Shown: positions 12,880-23,874 of the stretch, one piece after another
Position numbering within the stretch: the stretch's first letter is position 1
How the letters are laid out: the number at the start of each line of letters is the position of its first letter
From: Welwitschia mirabilis
Lineage: Eukaryota > Gnetophyta > Gnetopsida > Welwitschiales
Length of the DNA: 64,000 nucleotides
NCBI GenBank assembly: GCA_051453625.1
Contig: JBOZIK010000001.1
Location: forward strand, 285,349,962 to 285,413,961
Direction of reading: 5' to 3'
Notes under the pieces: model-generated
The model's database searches: none
Told to the model about the DNA's origin: nothing
Seen by the model: only the letters and a program-made list of their open reading frames with translations
Program-made: the position numbers and the translations under genes

Positions 12880-13640
12880 TAAGTATAATCAAGATCATAT
12901 AATTAATAAGTAAAAGGTAATGTTCATTATTAAAGGCTTTACATAGAAGAAAGGAATTGATTACAATGAAATATTTTCATATATAACATAGATTTACATC
13001 GCATAAGTTATTATTTCTTTAGTATTTTAGTACAACTAAATCTTATTCTATCTTGATATCAAATTTATATGCCTAAATGGAGATCCTGAAAATTTATATA
13101 CAATGTTTTGAAATCAAAGATCTAGAAAAAATAGTTTTCAAATTGAACAACTCCTTAAATTACCTAAAAAAAGCTCTTAAAATATGATTTGAAAAGATTT
13201 ATGAATTTCTCAATAAGTATTGATCTCAAAAATTCACTTATAGATATAAACCTCTATGTAAAATCACTTGGTGAACATAAGAAAGCTGGATATATCTATA
13301 GATAAATAGATAGATAGATATAACTCAAATCAATTTTTGAAATCAAAGGCCATGAATCAATAGTTCATAAATTAAAGAAATCCCTAAATTACCTAAAAAA
13401 TTCTCTGCAAATGTAATTTGAAAAGATTTATTAATTTGTTAATAAGTCTTGGTCTTAAAAAATCACTTATAGATATAAACCTCTAGGTAAAATCACTTGA
13501 TAAACAGAAAAGAGCTATACTATTATTTGTTTATGTTGATGACATAATATTAATAATAGAGTACAAAATAGAGATTAATAAAGTAAGGGGTGTCCTTAGT
13601 CAAAAATTTAAAATTTTCAACTTTGAATATCTTAGGTCTC
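12880..13640 (+). pseudogene. Copia reverse transcriptase remnant with internal duplication
   Basis: Recognisable blocks in order are KGFT.KKGIDYNEIF (the GF.Q..GIDY.ETF block), LDIKFICLNGDPENLYTM (DVKTAFLNGDL.E.IYM, 13055-13112), VFKLNNSLNYLKKAL (V.KL.KSLYGLKQAP), LLFVYVDDIILII with the catalytic YVDD at 13532-13543, and FKIFNFEYLRSLLGFKY (FKM.DLG...YFLG). The KL.KSLYGLKQ segment occurs twice because 13104-13289 and 13335-13516 are tandem copies. Several stops show the gene is dead. Confidence 0.88.
13104..13516 (+). repeat. ~185-bp tandem duplication inside the copia RT
   Basis: Copies at 13104-13289 and 13335-13516 share tttgaaatcaaag, the aaattacctaaaaaa block, atttgaaaagattta and cacttatagatataaacctct. 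They are separated by a short GATA-like stretch, atagataaatagatagatag. Both encode the KLKKSLYGLKQ region, so the duplication inserts a second copy of part of the RT palm approach. Confidence 0.85.
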
Positions 13641-13959
13641 TTCTAGGATTTAAATACTAAGAAAGGATGAAATAATCAAAATAGTTTAAAGAAAATATGT
13701 TAATGAAATACTTGACAAATAATAACTATCAATAATAAAATAATACTATAGAGCTTAGTATGAAGATAAAACCTTATAATTAATAAATAATATTAAGCCC
13801 TTTATAAATTAGTTGACAACTTAATATATTTTATGAACATGAGACTAAATATCACATTTTGTGTAAAGAAACTTATTAGATTCATGCATTCTATAAACAT
13901 AACATACATGAAGTTAGTAATTAATATACTAATGTGCTTAGTTGAAATGATAAAACATG

Positions 13960-14330
13960 GCATATTGTTTAAGAAACAACAATAAAGTTTAGTTTCTACA
14001 TGAATTTAAGTTGGGTAAATGCCAGAGATGGTGAATAAACCATAGATTAGTTCATTAAGTTTAATTAAAATACTATTTTATGGTTAATTCAAAAACAAAA
14101 AATAATTGCACTTTATTCTAATAAACTAGAATATTCTATGGTAGTAACTTTTTGTTATGAATTAAAGTCAATCCATCAGATTATACCTAATCTTAATAAA
14201 CATAATGGAATTTTAATTCTTATCATTGTAATAATTAAAGGATAATCAAACTTATGAAAAATCCTTTGTTTTACAAAAGGACAAAGCATGTTAAATTTAA
14301 ATTTCATGATATTAGATGTTTATCCAAAAG
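13960..14330 (+). pseudogene. Copia RNase H remnant
   Basis: The frame reads DLSWVNARDGE, then LWLIQKQKIIALYSNKLEYS, matching W.SKKQ..VALSSTEAEY, then KNPLFYKRTKHVKFKFHDIR, matching KNP.FH.RTKHID...HFIR. This is the C-terminal end of a copia polyprotein, about 150 bp before the 3' LTR. Stops lie at family Arg, Ser or Gln positions. Confidence 0.85.
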
Positions 14331-14480
14331 AATTTATCAAACCAAGTTATAATAATTTGTACTGGTAGGTAGCAAAATGATCTTACAAAAATAAATGGAG
14401 AAAGTAGAATTTAACAATTCATGAAATCTCTACAAATAAAAAATAAAGACTTAGGATTTTAAAAATATTAGTAAACAAAA

Positions 14481-14850
14481 TGAATAACATGAAAACTAAC
14501 ATAATTAGCATGTTTTGTATTCAATTTTAAAGAATGTTTTGTCATACCAAACCAACTTCCAAGTTTCACCTAATAATAAATTATATAAATAATCTAATTA
14601 CTTACTCTCAAAATAAAATTTTGTGACTATTTGTAACGCACTTATAAAGAGTCATCTCTTTTTATGTAATATATAATCTATATCATGTCAGATCAATTAT
14701 GTACATTCTCGATGTAAAGTTGATTTATCTAATTAATAAATTATTTTGATAATAAATTTCTATTCATTTCATTTTTTGTGCTTCTTATTTCCTTTCCTAT
14801 TTTATTAATGTTTCCTATGATTCATTTTGATTTTGTGTAAATTCTTAACA
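14481..14850 (+). repeat. Copia 3' LTR
   Basis: Partner of 9664-10009. It starts TGAATAACATG after a short purine-rich run and ends ...attcttaaca, the same end as the 5' LTR before its PBS. Confidence 0.75.
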
Positions 14851-15652
14851 TACTCTAACACAATGTTTAATAATTACAAATTTTAGTGTATTTTGAAGAA
14901 GTATAAAACGTGTTAAAAATTGGATAATTTATTTTTATAATTTTGATCATGAAAATATATTTCAAAACATGTACAAATTCTATAGCACCCAATGTAACTA
15001 ATAATGATGATAAAGAATGGCATGAAGTTAAATTTCACCTAAGATTAGCTAATTTTGGCTTAAGATCCATCACAATAAATTATTTACTATGGATTATATG
15101 ACATGAGCTCTAAATAATATGAGTAATTCTTATTCATATGATCGTATTATGACTAAAATAATCTATCATTTTACATTACATAATTCACATGCAAGGAAAA
15201 ATTGAACTAAGTTTTCAACACAACATATTACTATTTTGAAATAAGAGAGAGAATTAATAAGATGTTTTTATTTAGAAAAATACTCCTTCTGTTAATGGTA
15301 AGAGGAAAGATATAGAACCTTTTTTTAATTACCATTATTTTAATTACTTTAGTTAACTAGAAATTAGTACTTTTTAGATAAAAAAGATATATATCAATGA
15401 AATTTAAAACTCTATCCTACATGTTTGGAAGAATTAACCTAAGTGCAAGTAAAAATTTTTAAGATGCCTTCCATGAACCTCAATGTTAAATTAAAAAAGG
15501 TACTATTAAAAAATGCTAAAGTCTTTATTATACATTTTGGTCATGTCTTAGGCTTGTTATTTAATACTTTATCTTCTAATATTAATACTTTTTTGAATTG
15601 TAAATTTTATGATTATTTTATATTTACCGATAACTATAAAACCACCTATTGA
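14851..15652. other. AT-rich spacer, nothing recognised
   Basis: A 69-codon plus-strand frame ends at 15652, but it is Lys/Asn/Phe-rich and matches no family I know. No repeat partner was found in the window. Confidence 0.5.
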
Positions 15653-17104
15653 TGTTCTATCAAATAAAAATAATGATAAGTATAAAAATAGAAATAGAAA
15701 TAGCTTTATTAAATTTTATGAATCTCAATAAGCTAAGGAATACTAATTTTAATACTTAGAAAAGATATCAAAAACTTGTTATGCCTTGATTTATAATTTG
15801 TAATCTTTTAAATAAGTGACCTAAGATAATGACCTAGGATCAAGGTATACATATATTTCTCAAAGAAGTAAACTAGGGTATTTTCTTGTAGTATATTTAA
15901 TCATAAATATGCTTTTCTCAATGATTGTGAACATATTTCATAGCTTGTAAATATTTAAAAAATGGTCTACATAAAGGAATTTTAAAAGATTAAGAAATTT
16001 AAGACACTAGAGATTCTCCTCCTAAGAATTAAAAATTATTATTTATAAGATAATCTACTAAATAACTCAAGCTAAGTTATAAATATTATATTAACTAAAA
16101 AATGTATTTATAAATAAATAATCAATTGTTCACTTTAGATTCTAAGCATCATGAAAGCAATGAGTTTAGAAATGTTATATCTTATAATGAAATATAGGAA
16201 ATTAATACATCAATCATCTAAATATTACAATACATATCTAAATGATAAATATAAAAGAATACTTAAAATCACTGTATCTATGATAGAAGAAAAGAACTTA
16301 TAATCATAATTGTATCTATGATAGAAAAAAAGATAAATCTAATCACATATTAAGTACTTTCACTAATTATGTAAACATGACATTAAATATTATTTTAGTC
16401 TAATCTAGATTAAATACTCAGATGCAACAAAGATATTTCTTCATGTATCAATCATTCACTTATACCTAGGGAAAAACAAAAAAGTTTTAAAACCTCATAA
16501 TGAAATAAGCCTTTATCATAGCCATAGAAAATATGGATCTAAACTGATAAACTTCTAATGGAATGATGTAATGATCCAAAGATACATCTAATATGAAAAT
16601 TAGATATTAATAGATGATTAAACATTTAAGTAGGTATTACTTTATTATTCTTAATTGAAATTTTAATCTACATTAGCACGTACATGATGGCTTCATGTTA
16701 ATAATAGGTGATCATTGAAAACTTTCTTATCCCATAATATTTAAGTGTATAATCCTCTCATGTTTTTACATTCTATTTTATGCCTTTAGTTATTAAATTG
16801 ACTTTAATTTCATGCTAGAGGGTTAATTTAGAAATGTATCAATCCATTTCTTCTAGAACTAAGTTCCCCTGAGAATGCTAATAACATCAATAATTTAAAT
16901 GGTAGTGTCTCTCTTCTTATATAGTTTAGATTTTATAAAGATTATCAACACAAAGTAATCTAGAATTAAAACTTAAAGTAGTAGTTCTTTTTAATAACAT
17001 TTTTAAAAATTATGAGGATAAAACTAGATTAATAAATTTCAATAATAAACATGGTATTTATTACCTTAAAATATATTATTTACTAAAGTTTCAGTAGTAA
17101 TACA
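15653..17104 (-). repeat. Element G2 left (3') LTR
   Basis: This ~1.45-kb block matches, in order, 21031-21223, a few bases after 38373, and 46722-47994: the gttatgcctt(g/a)a block, then atg(a/t)cctag, gaaat..aga.a.tagaga, (a/t)gctttatcatagccatagaaaatatggat and the taaaatatattatttactaaa end. That makes it one LTR of an element whose other LTR has been split by two later insertions. A 38-bp tandem duplication (tgtatctatgatagaag...) is present at 16273-16348 in this copy only. Confidence 0.75.
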
Positions 17105-18150
17105 TGTAAAATTCTAAGTGAAAACAACTTTTATAATACCTAGAGTTTCTAGCAAAAGATCTTATTTTCTTAATACTTTTAGAGAAGTAAAGATGACTCA
17201 TGAGTTAATTCTTAGTAAGGTCTATCTGTTTTTTATTTTTAGTAATTACATGTTCTATAATAAGTCCTTTAATAACCATGAAATAATATTTCTCCTAATT
17301 AAGAATAAAAGTTTCTTCCTCATAATGTGTAATAGGTTTTTGATTATTAAAAGAGATATCAAAATTTTAGTAAAACTAAAAAAAAAGCTATTCAAACTTC
17401 TATAGATGATAATATTAAATACTGGGCTCATTACACATCATTGAAAGGTTATTGAGATAATATATAAATCAAAGGACATAAGACTATAAATAAATATCAT
17501 AAAAGGGCAAATAGAATCTATTTTTTTAGATTTTTAGGGGCACTTTATATTGAATATCTTAAATATTTACTTAATAAATAATAATATTCATTACCCACTA
17601 AGATTTATAATATTTGATTAATAAAAGCTAACAAAAAATCTTCCTAATGAGATATTGTATTGATTTTTCTCTATTAATGCATACTCTCCATACTACTTTT
17701 ACTATAGTTGGAATTAACTCATTACTTTTTTTAAACTATAATATTTCTAGAATTATTAAGAATAATTTATATAGGAACTATCCATTAACTATTAAAAATT
17801 GAATGTATAATGCCAAAATCTAGAAGCTTGAGGAGTCTTTGTATTACTACTACTTTCATATATGAATCAAAACTTCATTCAGGCTATCTACTAGGTTTAG
17901 AATTCTCTTTCAAGTGAATTTTATGCATATGTTTAATGTGACCAACATGTTTAGAATCAAAGAATGTCCATTCTATAGGTTTTTTAAATTTTGTTTGAGA
18001 CTAGAAATTAAGGCTTCTTCTTGTGAAGTTCATAATTTTGCATAAAGAACTACATGTTAGGAATTGTTATCTTCTCATAATTCACATTTTAATTCTTTAA
18101 GAAGAGGCTTAATATTAACATCTAGAAGAAATTTTTCAATAAAAGATAAT
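17105..18150 (-). pseudogene. pol: G2 Athila-like reverse transcriptase remnant
   Basis: Reading leftwards on the minus strand, the blocks are VNIKPLLKELKCEL (the LELKPLP.HLKY block), TSQEEALISSLKQN, a MHKIHLKENSKPSR-like segment (18 kb to 17.9 kb), LLKLLDFGIIHSI (KLLDAGIIYPI), a WRVCIDYRKLN-like GEYALIEKNQ, then ICPFMIFIYSLMSF (TCPFGTFAYRRMPFGL). Then come EKYYFMVIKGLIIEHVITK near 17270 (EKCHFMV.EGIVLGH.IS) and SIKKIRSF (VK.IRSFLGH). It stops at 17118 next to the LTR, so RNase H and integrase are missing. Athila type is inferred from the MHKIHL..SKP block. Confidence 0.82.
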
Positions 18151-18399
18151 TTTTATGATGTAAGTGATTAAAATATGAATTTGCTTTTCCATTTTCGCGA
18201 CCCATGATTTAAATTATTATGTATGATGAGTGCTAATAATTCATGACATTTACATAGTAGGTGATCCTATGAGAAAGATAAAGATTTAAATATTTCATTT
18301 TAGGAAACTTTAATTAAATATGAATATTTTATGCCATCCATGTACTTCTTATCCATGGTGTTTAAAGCCTATGAATTTATGTTCATATTTTTAAATTAT

Positions 18400-18690
18400 A
18401 TTTTTACCACTTCTATATTGATCAGAGAGTTATAGGTAGTTATAAATGTTCTTCCTAATATAGATACATATCCTTTTTGATTAACTTCCATCTTTAGATA
18501 AAAAGTTAACCAAGGAGTAAAAATCATCAACTTGCACTAGGATATCTTTTACTATTTCCTCTAGGATTCTAGTTGAGTGATTATCAAGTTATAAGTTCAT
18601 TCTAGTTTCTTTATCCTTTTCAATACAAGTTCTTTAAATGATTAAGAATGATTTATTATTCCCTTATTAACTATGATACATGACATAGTT
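18400..18690 (-). pseudogene. G2 aspartic protease remnant
   Basis: The minus strand gives EEIVKDILVQVDDFYSLVNF, matching the GIVEDVLVQVDKFYFPVDF block downstream of the active site in Athila/Tat protease. An LGRTFITT-like segment (LGRPFLATA) follows in another frame. The DLGASIN active-site segment itself was not found. The domain lies between gag (19690-20380) and RT (17105-18150), as expected for gag-pro-pol on the minus strand. Confidence 0.65.
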
Positions 18691-19689
18691 GGAAAACCAA
18701 GATCTTTAAATTTTGCTAGGTGTTTATTCTAATTATGAAACTTACTCATTAGGTTAAAAAAATCATTTTTGCCTCTCATCTATTCCCTCCCTTAGCATTA
18801 ATATTTCTCTTCATTGAAAGCATATCTTTAAAGAATTTCAAATACAAAGGTATATGTTTAAATGCATCTAATAAAGAAATGTTGTTTTCATGTTTTTAAA
18901 GATTTTAGGTATTCTTCTTAAAGCTTTTTCTTTCCTATAGTTATGGGGCATATAAGTAATAGAGATTTTAATTAATTTACATCTTTATCTTTTTATGTCA
19001 CCTTCATCACCTTTTTAAGGCTTATGTATTAGTTGAAATCCAAGATTAGTTATAGGATACTTCTTTGGTGATTAGACATTTTAATTAACTAGATACCATT
19101 CTTAGTAAGATAACATTCACTTCATTAAGTTGTTCTTATTCTTTAATTATGTTTACTTCTTTTAGTTGGTAATATGTTGAGCTAAATGTTAGATTATCTC
19201 TCTCTGATTGATTCTGTATAAAAACTAAGATATTATTCAATAAATTTATGCATTCTTTATTTTTAAACTTTAAAGAGTCTAATCTGCTTAATTACAAATT
19301 TTACCTTGTTTCCTATAACAATATGTTAAAGTTTTAATCAATCATTTTATAACATTATATGATGGTTTATATTTAAGTTGATTGAGTTTTATGAATTAGA
19401 TTCTTTATGTTATTAATATTTCCAAGAAAATCTTAGGTGGTTCTTATATTTCAAGTTATAGAAATCTTTGTATGGAAATGAGGATTATTATTTTTGTTAT
19501 CTCAAAAGGGTCTTTCACATTATAAACTATTCAATTTTTTAGCTACTATATCCATAAAAATAAAAATATAGAAGCATTCATCTAATTTGTCTTCATTAAA
19601 TGTATATATGTAATAACTCTACTAATCTTATGTGTTTTAAACAAGTCAAGTTTTTTTTAAGAGTTTAGCTATGGTTTATAATTTTTTAT

Positions 19690-20400
19690 TCATGTCTATT
19701 TCTCCATCTAATTTGCATAATACTCATCTTATGGATTTAGTAGATGATTGATTTTAATTAGCTAAATTTTTAGTCCTACATACTCTTTCCTAGTTTTCAC
19801 ATTTTTATGTATGTTTTCTAAAGTATTATAAGCTTTATCTAGTTCTTTAAATGTGAAAGTTTAACCACTTATCATTTTAATTAATAACCTACTCTATGAA
19901 GGTAAAATTTCATGGAAAATATGCAATAATCTTTCATCTTCAAAAGCATGTTTAAGACAGTTTCTTAATAGATCTCTTAAGCATTCAATTTTTTTGTGGA
20001 ATCGCTCATATCATCTTATTATAAGTCCATAATATTTCATCTTAATTCATTACTTTGATGTTTTGGAAAGCATCCTTTCAAGAATTCATGGCTAAAATCT
20101 CTTCATAACCTAATTAAATATGATTTTAAATTATGTAGCTAGGCTTTAGCATTTTATTTTAATGTTAAAAAAATGTTTATTTTAAATGTATCATTTGTAT
20201 TTTCTATGGTTGTCATAATATCTTCATATTCTCTTAGGTACTTACAAGGACCCTCATAATCAAGGCCATAAAATTTCAACAACAAATTGATAATGACAAG
20301 ATTTATTTCAAAATGATTTATACGAGGAGGTAATACCATGCAAGAATATGTGGATAAATGATTAGGCTCCATAAATATTTCAACATTTTCTTAGGTAAAT
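19690..20400 (-). pseudogene. gag: G2 Gag (capsid) remnant
   Basis: A 72-codon open stretch (20154-20372, minus) reads ...FEINLVIINLLLKFYGLDYE, then GPCKYLREYEDI, fitting the Athila Gag line F.IKPA.I..LP.FHG...EDP..HL.EF. It is followed by FLKGCFPKHQSNELR (FL.KYFP..KT..LR) and then RDLLRNCLKHAFEDERLLHI (..LL..CPHH....W.L). KELDKAYNTLENIHKN comes last (EA..L.E..A.N). Gag would form the particle shell. It is broken by stops and one or more frameshifts. Confidence 0.82.
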
Positions 20401-21030
20401 CTATATGAATACTATTTTTATTAGTGTTAGATATGGTTAAGTTGGGTAGAGAAAAATCGAAAGGATTTTAGGTTGAATTTTCACTTATTTGTAATTTACA
20501 TTCAGGGTGATCCTTATCAAAGTCATTTAGAAGTGGTTTATATTTTATTAATTCTTTGTCATAGTTTCTATGGATTTAACTAGTAATAAATCTAATCAAA
20601 AAATGCATTAGATCCTAAGATCAAAAAAAAAGGAAGAAAGAAGAAGAATAGACCACTACTAGAAATTGTTGAAAAGAATAAAAATAAACAATTTAAAATT
20701 TCAAATGACTAACATTTCATAAAGGAATCATAATAGTGGTCAAATAGATAGTGGCAATAGTTAATTTTCAAATTTTGTAAAACATAGAATAGATGATAAA
20801 GAGAATAAAAACTTACATTATTTAGCACAAGAAAAATAACCAAAATAATTCATAATTAAATATTAAACAAAGCACAACATCAATAAAATTATTGATAACA
20901 AAGCACATAGAGGGTATATTAATTTCCATAGATAATGTATTAAATGTAAAAATAAGATAGAGTAATCCTAGATAAAAGTGTAGTGCAATACAACTAATTT
21001 AATGCAAATATCTATAGATCCATACCCTTA

Positions 21031-21223
21031 TGTTCTAGATGCTCTTATTCCTACAAACTAGAAAATGATTTTGTAATTTTGATAATGGTTTAACAAAAAA
21101 ATATAATAATTTGTAAAACCTTATCTTAATATACTAAGGAACACTAATTACAATTATTAATATCAATACCAAAAATGTGTTATGCCTTAAAATTTATTAT
21201 AATTCTCAATCTTTGAAGGTTAT
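21031..21223 (-). repeat. G2 right (5') LTR, first piece
   Basis: Begins TGTTCTAGATG at 21031, aligned with TGTTCTATC at 15653. It continues through ctaaggaacactaat and gttatgccttaaaattta to 21223, where element G1 begins with TGATGAGG. The LTR resumes after 38373 and after 46721. Confidence 0.65.
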
Positions 21224-22749
21224 TGATGAGGATAAATTTTTTATAAATCTTGCTTATTAATGAAGNNNNNNNNNNNNNNNNNNNNNNNNNNNNNNNNNNN
21301 NNNNNNNNNNNNNNNNNNNNNNNNNNNNNNNNNNNNNNNNNNNNNNNNNNNNNNNNNNNNNNNNNNNNNNNNNNNNNNNNNNNNNNNNNNNNNNNNNNNN
21401 NNNNNNNNNNNNNNNNNNNNNNNNNNNNNNNNNNNNNNNNNNNNNNNNNNNNNNNNNNNNNNNNNNNNNNNNNNNNNNNNNNNNNNNNNNNNNNNNNNNN
21501 NNNNNNNNNNNNNNNNNNNNNNNNNNNNNNNNNNNNNNNNNNNNNNNNNNNNNNNNNNNNNNNNNNNNNNNNNNNNNNNNNNNNNNNNNNNNNNNNNNNN
21601 NNNNNNNNNNNNNNNNNNNNNNNNNNNNNNNNNNNNNNNNNNNNNNNNNNNNNNNNNNNNNNNNNNNNNNNNNNNNNNNNNNNNNNNNNNNNNNNNNNNN
21701 NNNNNNNNNNNNNNNNNNNNNNNNNNNNNNNNNNNNNNNNNNNNNNNNNNNNNNNNNNNNNNNNNNNNNNNNNNNNNNNNNNNNNNNNNNNNNNNNNNNN
21801 NNNNNNNNNNNNNNNNNNNNNNNNNNNNNNNNNNNNNNNNNNNNNNNNNNNNNNNNNNNNNNNNNNNNNNNNNNNNNNNNNNNNNNNNNNNNNNNNNNNN
21901 NNNNNNNNNNNNNNNNNNNNNNNNNNNNNNNNNNNNNNNNNNNNNNNNNNNNNNNNNNNNNNNNNNNNNNNNNNNNNNNNNNNNNNNNNNNNNNNNNNNN
22001 NNNNNNNNNNNNNNNNNNNNNNNNNNNNNNNNNNNNNNNNNNNNNNNNNNNNNNNNNNNNNNNNNNNNNNNNNNNNNNNNNNNNNNNNNNNNNNNNNNNN
22101 NNNNNNNNNNNNNNNNAAAACAAAAAAACTAATAATGATATAAAAATGTGATCAATACCAAACATAGGAATTTTCTTAGCAAAAAATTCTAGGAATAGAC
22201 AAGGAAAGAAGGTTAAGCTAGGAAACTCTAACTAGCCTGCAAAGGTTCTATAGTGTTATCTATAAAGGAGAACACAGTTGTTATCTCATCTTTATGTAAA
22301 AATTAGTATTTTAATAAAAGAATTTGAGTATCATTATCTACATATTTTATTACTTAAAAAAATATTATTTCTTCTATCTTGTTCCTATTTGTGTAGCTGA
22401 ACATAAACTAGGATAATTATAGTACTTGGAAATAAGTATTGCTAGGTAGTCTATTTAACTTTTATCATGTTTTATTTCTTTCATTATTTCCTCTTGTAAT
22501 ATATTTACATAGTAATTAAGTTCAATAAATAACTTGCCTAGTTCAAGTAACTTCATCACAAGACTATTGTGATGATGAATTTTGAACTAAATGGTTAAGA
22601 CTTAATTAGTTCTTTAGTAAGCCCTGATGTATTTTTATTTAATAATATGTGCTTATTTTAGGCTAGTAGTTGCTTAGTTTCTACATATAGTTTTTGATAT
22701 TATTTTATGATATGTTTTGCACTTATTTTATCATATAAGTCACCCATCG
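21224..22749 (+). repeat. G1 5' LTR with assembly gap
   Basis: Left 42 bp match 37417-37459 and the part from 22117 matches from about 37691 to the end (tgtgatca.ccaaa, gaatagacaaggaaagaaggt, gaacacagttgttatctcatctttatgtaa, gcacttattttatcatataag.cacccatc). The 851-N gap lies between. Confidence 0.85.
21266..22116. other. Assembly gap (851 N) inside the G1 5' LTR
   Basis: The corresponding part of the 3' LTR (about 37460-37690) is only ~231 bp and includes a ttag-repeat (37531-37564). Either the gap is oversized or this LTR holds an extra insertion or an expanded microsatellite. Confidence 0.95.
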
Positions 22750-23299
22750 TTTTGACACTAGAAGGAGGGTCACTCTAAAGTCAACTAGCAAAGTTGATAA
22801 AAAGTCCCATGCAATAGGATAGTCAAGAAAAATAATAATATGAAGGGAGGGAGGTATTTTAAATATCCATATAAATATGACCTAGATGGTTAGACTGGAA
22901 GTACTATTAAATTAGAGGCAAAAGAAGATAATTTTACAAAAGATAAAGTAACCTTAGATAAGATGGTAAAAGACCAAATCTTTCATCAATTAATGATTGA
23001 ATTTAAGCAATAATTATGTAGCATTCTTACATCACCTCACTTACCAGGAGAATCTTCTCAAACAATTCACATTAGAAAACTTAAAAAGAGAGTTGTAAAA
23101 AGATGTTATTGAAAATGTGATGGAGTTTCAAGATCATTAAATCATGATATCCACTAGTTAGATGATTTCATTCTTATCAATCCTATAGTCCTATAGCAAT
23201 AAGATAAAGTAAGAAACATAAATACTATCATGATATGCACTTTCAAAGGTAAAAAGTATAAAGAACCTCTATTACACCTAGGCTTATTTAATGCTTTTT

Positions 23300-23720
23300 G
23301 TAAAGCTAATTATCTTAACTTATAATTTGACTTTCTGAGATATTTTCCTTTTTTCCTAAAAGGAGATGCGTAATTATGGTATCATAGAAATCCTAATCAT
23401 GCTTTTAGTTCATGTGAAACCCTTATAAATTCTTTTTTAGATAAATTTTAACCCATGAGAATGGTTAAAGATTTAAGAGAACAAATTCTAAACATTAAAC
23501 AAAGCAATAATAAAAGATTTGATGAATCCATGAATAGGTATAACATATTATTAGTTAAATGTCCTAATCATGAAATCACATATTCAAAATAAGTTAGAGC
23601 CTTAATTATAGGACTACAGAGTTAGACATTAAAGGAAAAGACTTATTATGTAGAGGAAACATTAAAACCAAAAATGTCTAAGAAGTAAAAAAAAGCCATT
23701 ACTCAGTCTTATAACATAAG
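23300..23720 (+). pseudogene. gag: G1 Gag capsid remnant
   Basis: The plus strand gives LRYFPFFLKGDA from about 23335 (LRLFPFSLK..A), LWYHRNPNHAF, SFLDKF, MRMVKDLREQILNIKQSNNK, then RFDESMNRYNILLVKCPNHE (ESL.E...RFK.LL..CP.H). These are the conserved capsid blocks of Athila/Tat-type Gag. The frame is good for about 100 codons but carries stops at Lys/Gln positions. Similarity to gypsy ends near 23850, where foreign sequence begins; the zinc knuckle is found 5.5 kb away. Confidence 0.78.
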
Positions 23721-23859
23721 TCAAGAATGAGGTCAAGAGAACAAATAAGAAGAATGTAATGACTTAATTTTAACCCAAAACTATGAATTTTACTTAAGGT
23801 GGTATTTTTCAATCATTCTCTTATGACTATAATAATTTTATCATGTTTATTAAGATCCC

Positions 23860-23871
23860 GATCTAATACCA
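23860..23871 (-). promoter_or_regulatory. PBS-like site, minus strand
   Basis: GATCTAATACCA is 10 of 12 identical to GCTCTGATACCA, the complement of the initiator-Met PBS. TG at 23875 would start the neighbouring LTR. It is short and could be chance, but its position next to an LTR-like segment supports it. Confidence 0.45.
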
Positions 23872-23874
23872 AAA

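Larger units (their letters stand above)
9664..14850 (+). mobile_element. Ty1/copia retrotransposon, full-length but dead
   Basis: Two similar direct repeats (9664-10009 and 14481-14850) flank a ~4.5-kb internal region. It has an initiator-Met-type PBS and integrase, reverse transcriptase and RNase H remnants in the copia order, all on the plus strand. Gag and protease could not be recognised in 10100-11700. The reverse transcriptase carries an internal tandem duplication. The flanking 5-mers, aaaca and tactc, do not match, so either the ends are slightly misplaced or the target duplication has decayed. Confidence 0.8.

Noticed and set aside
21250-22165. Long open frames across 21250-22165
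   Set aside because: They are N runs read as open codons; only a few real codons lie on each side.
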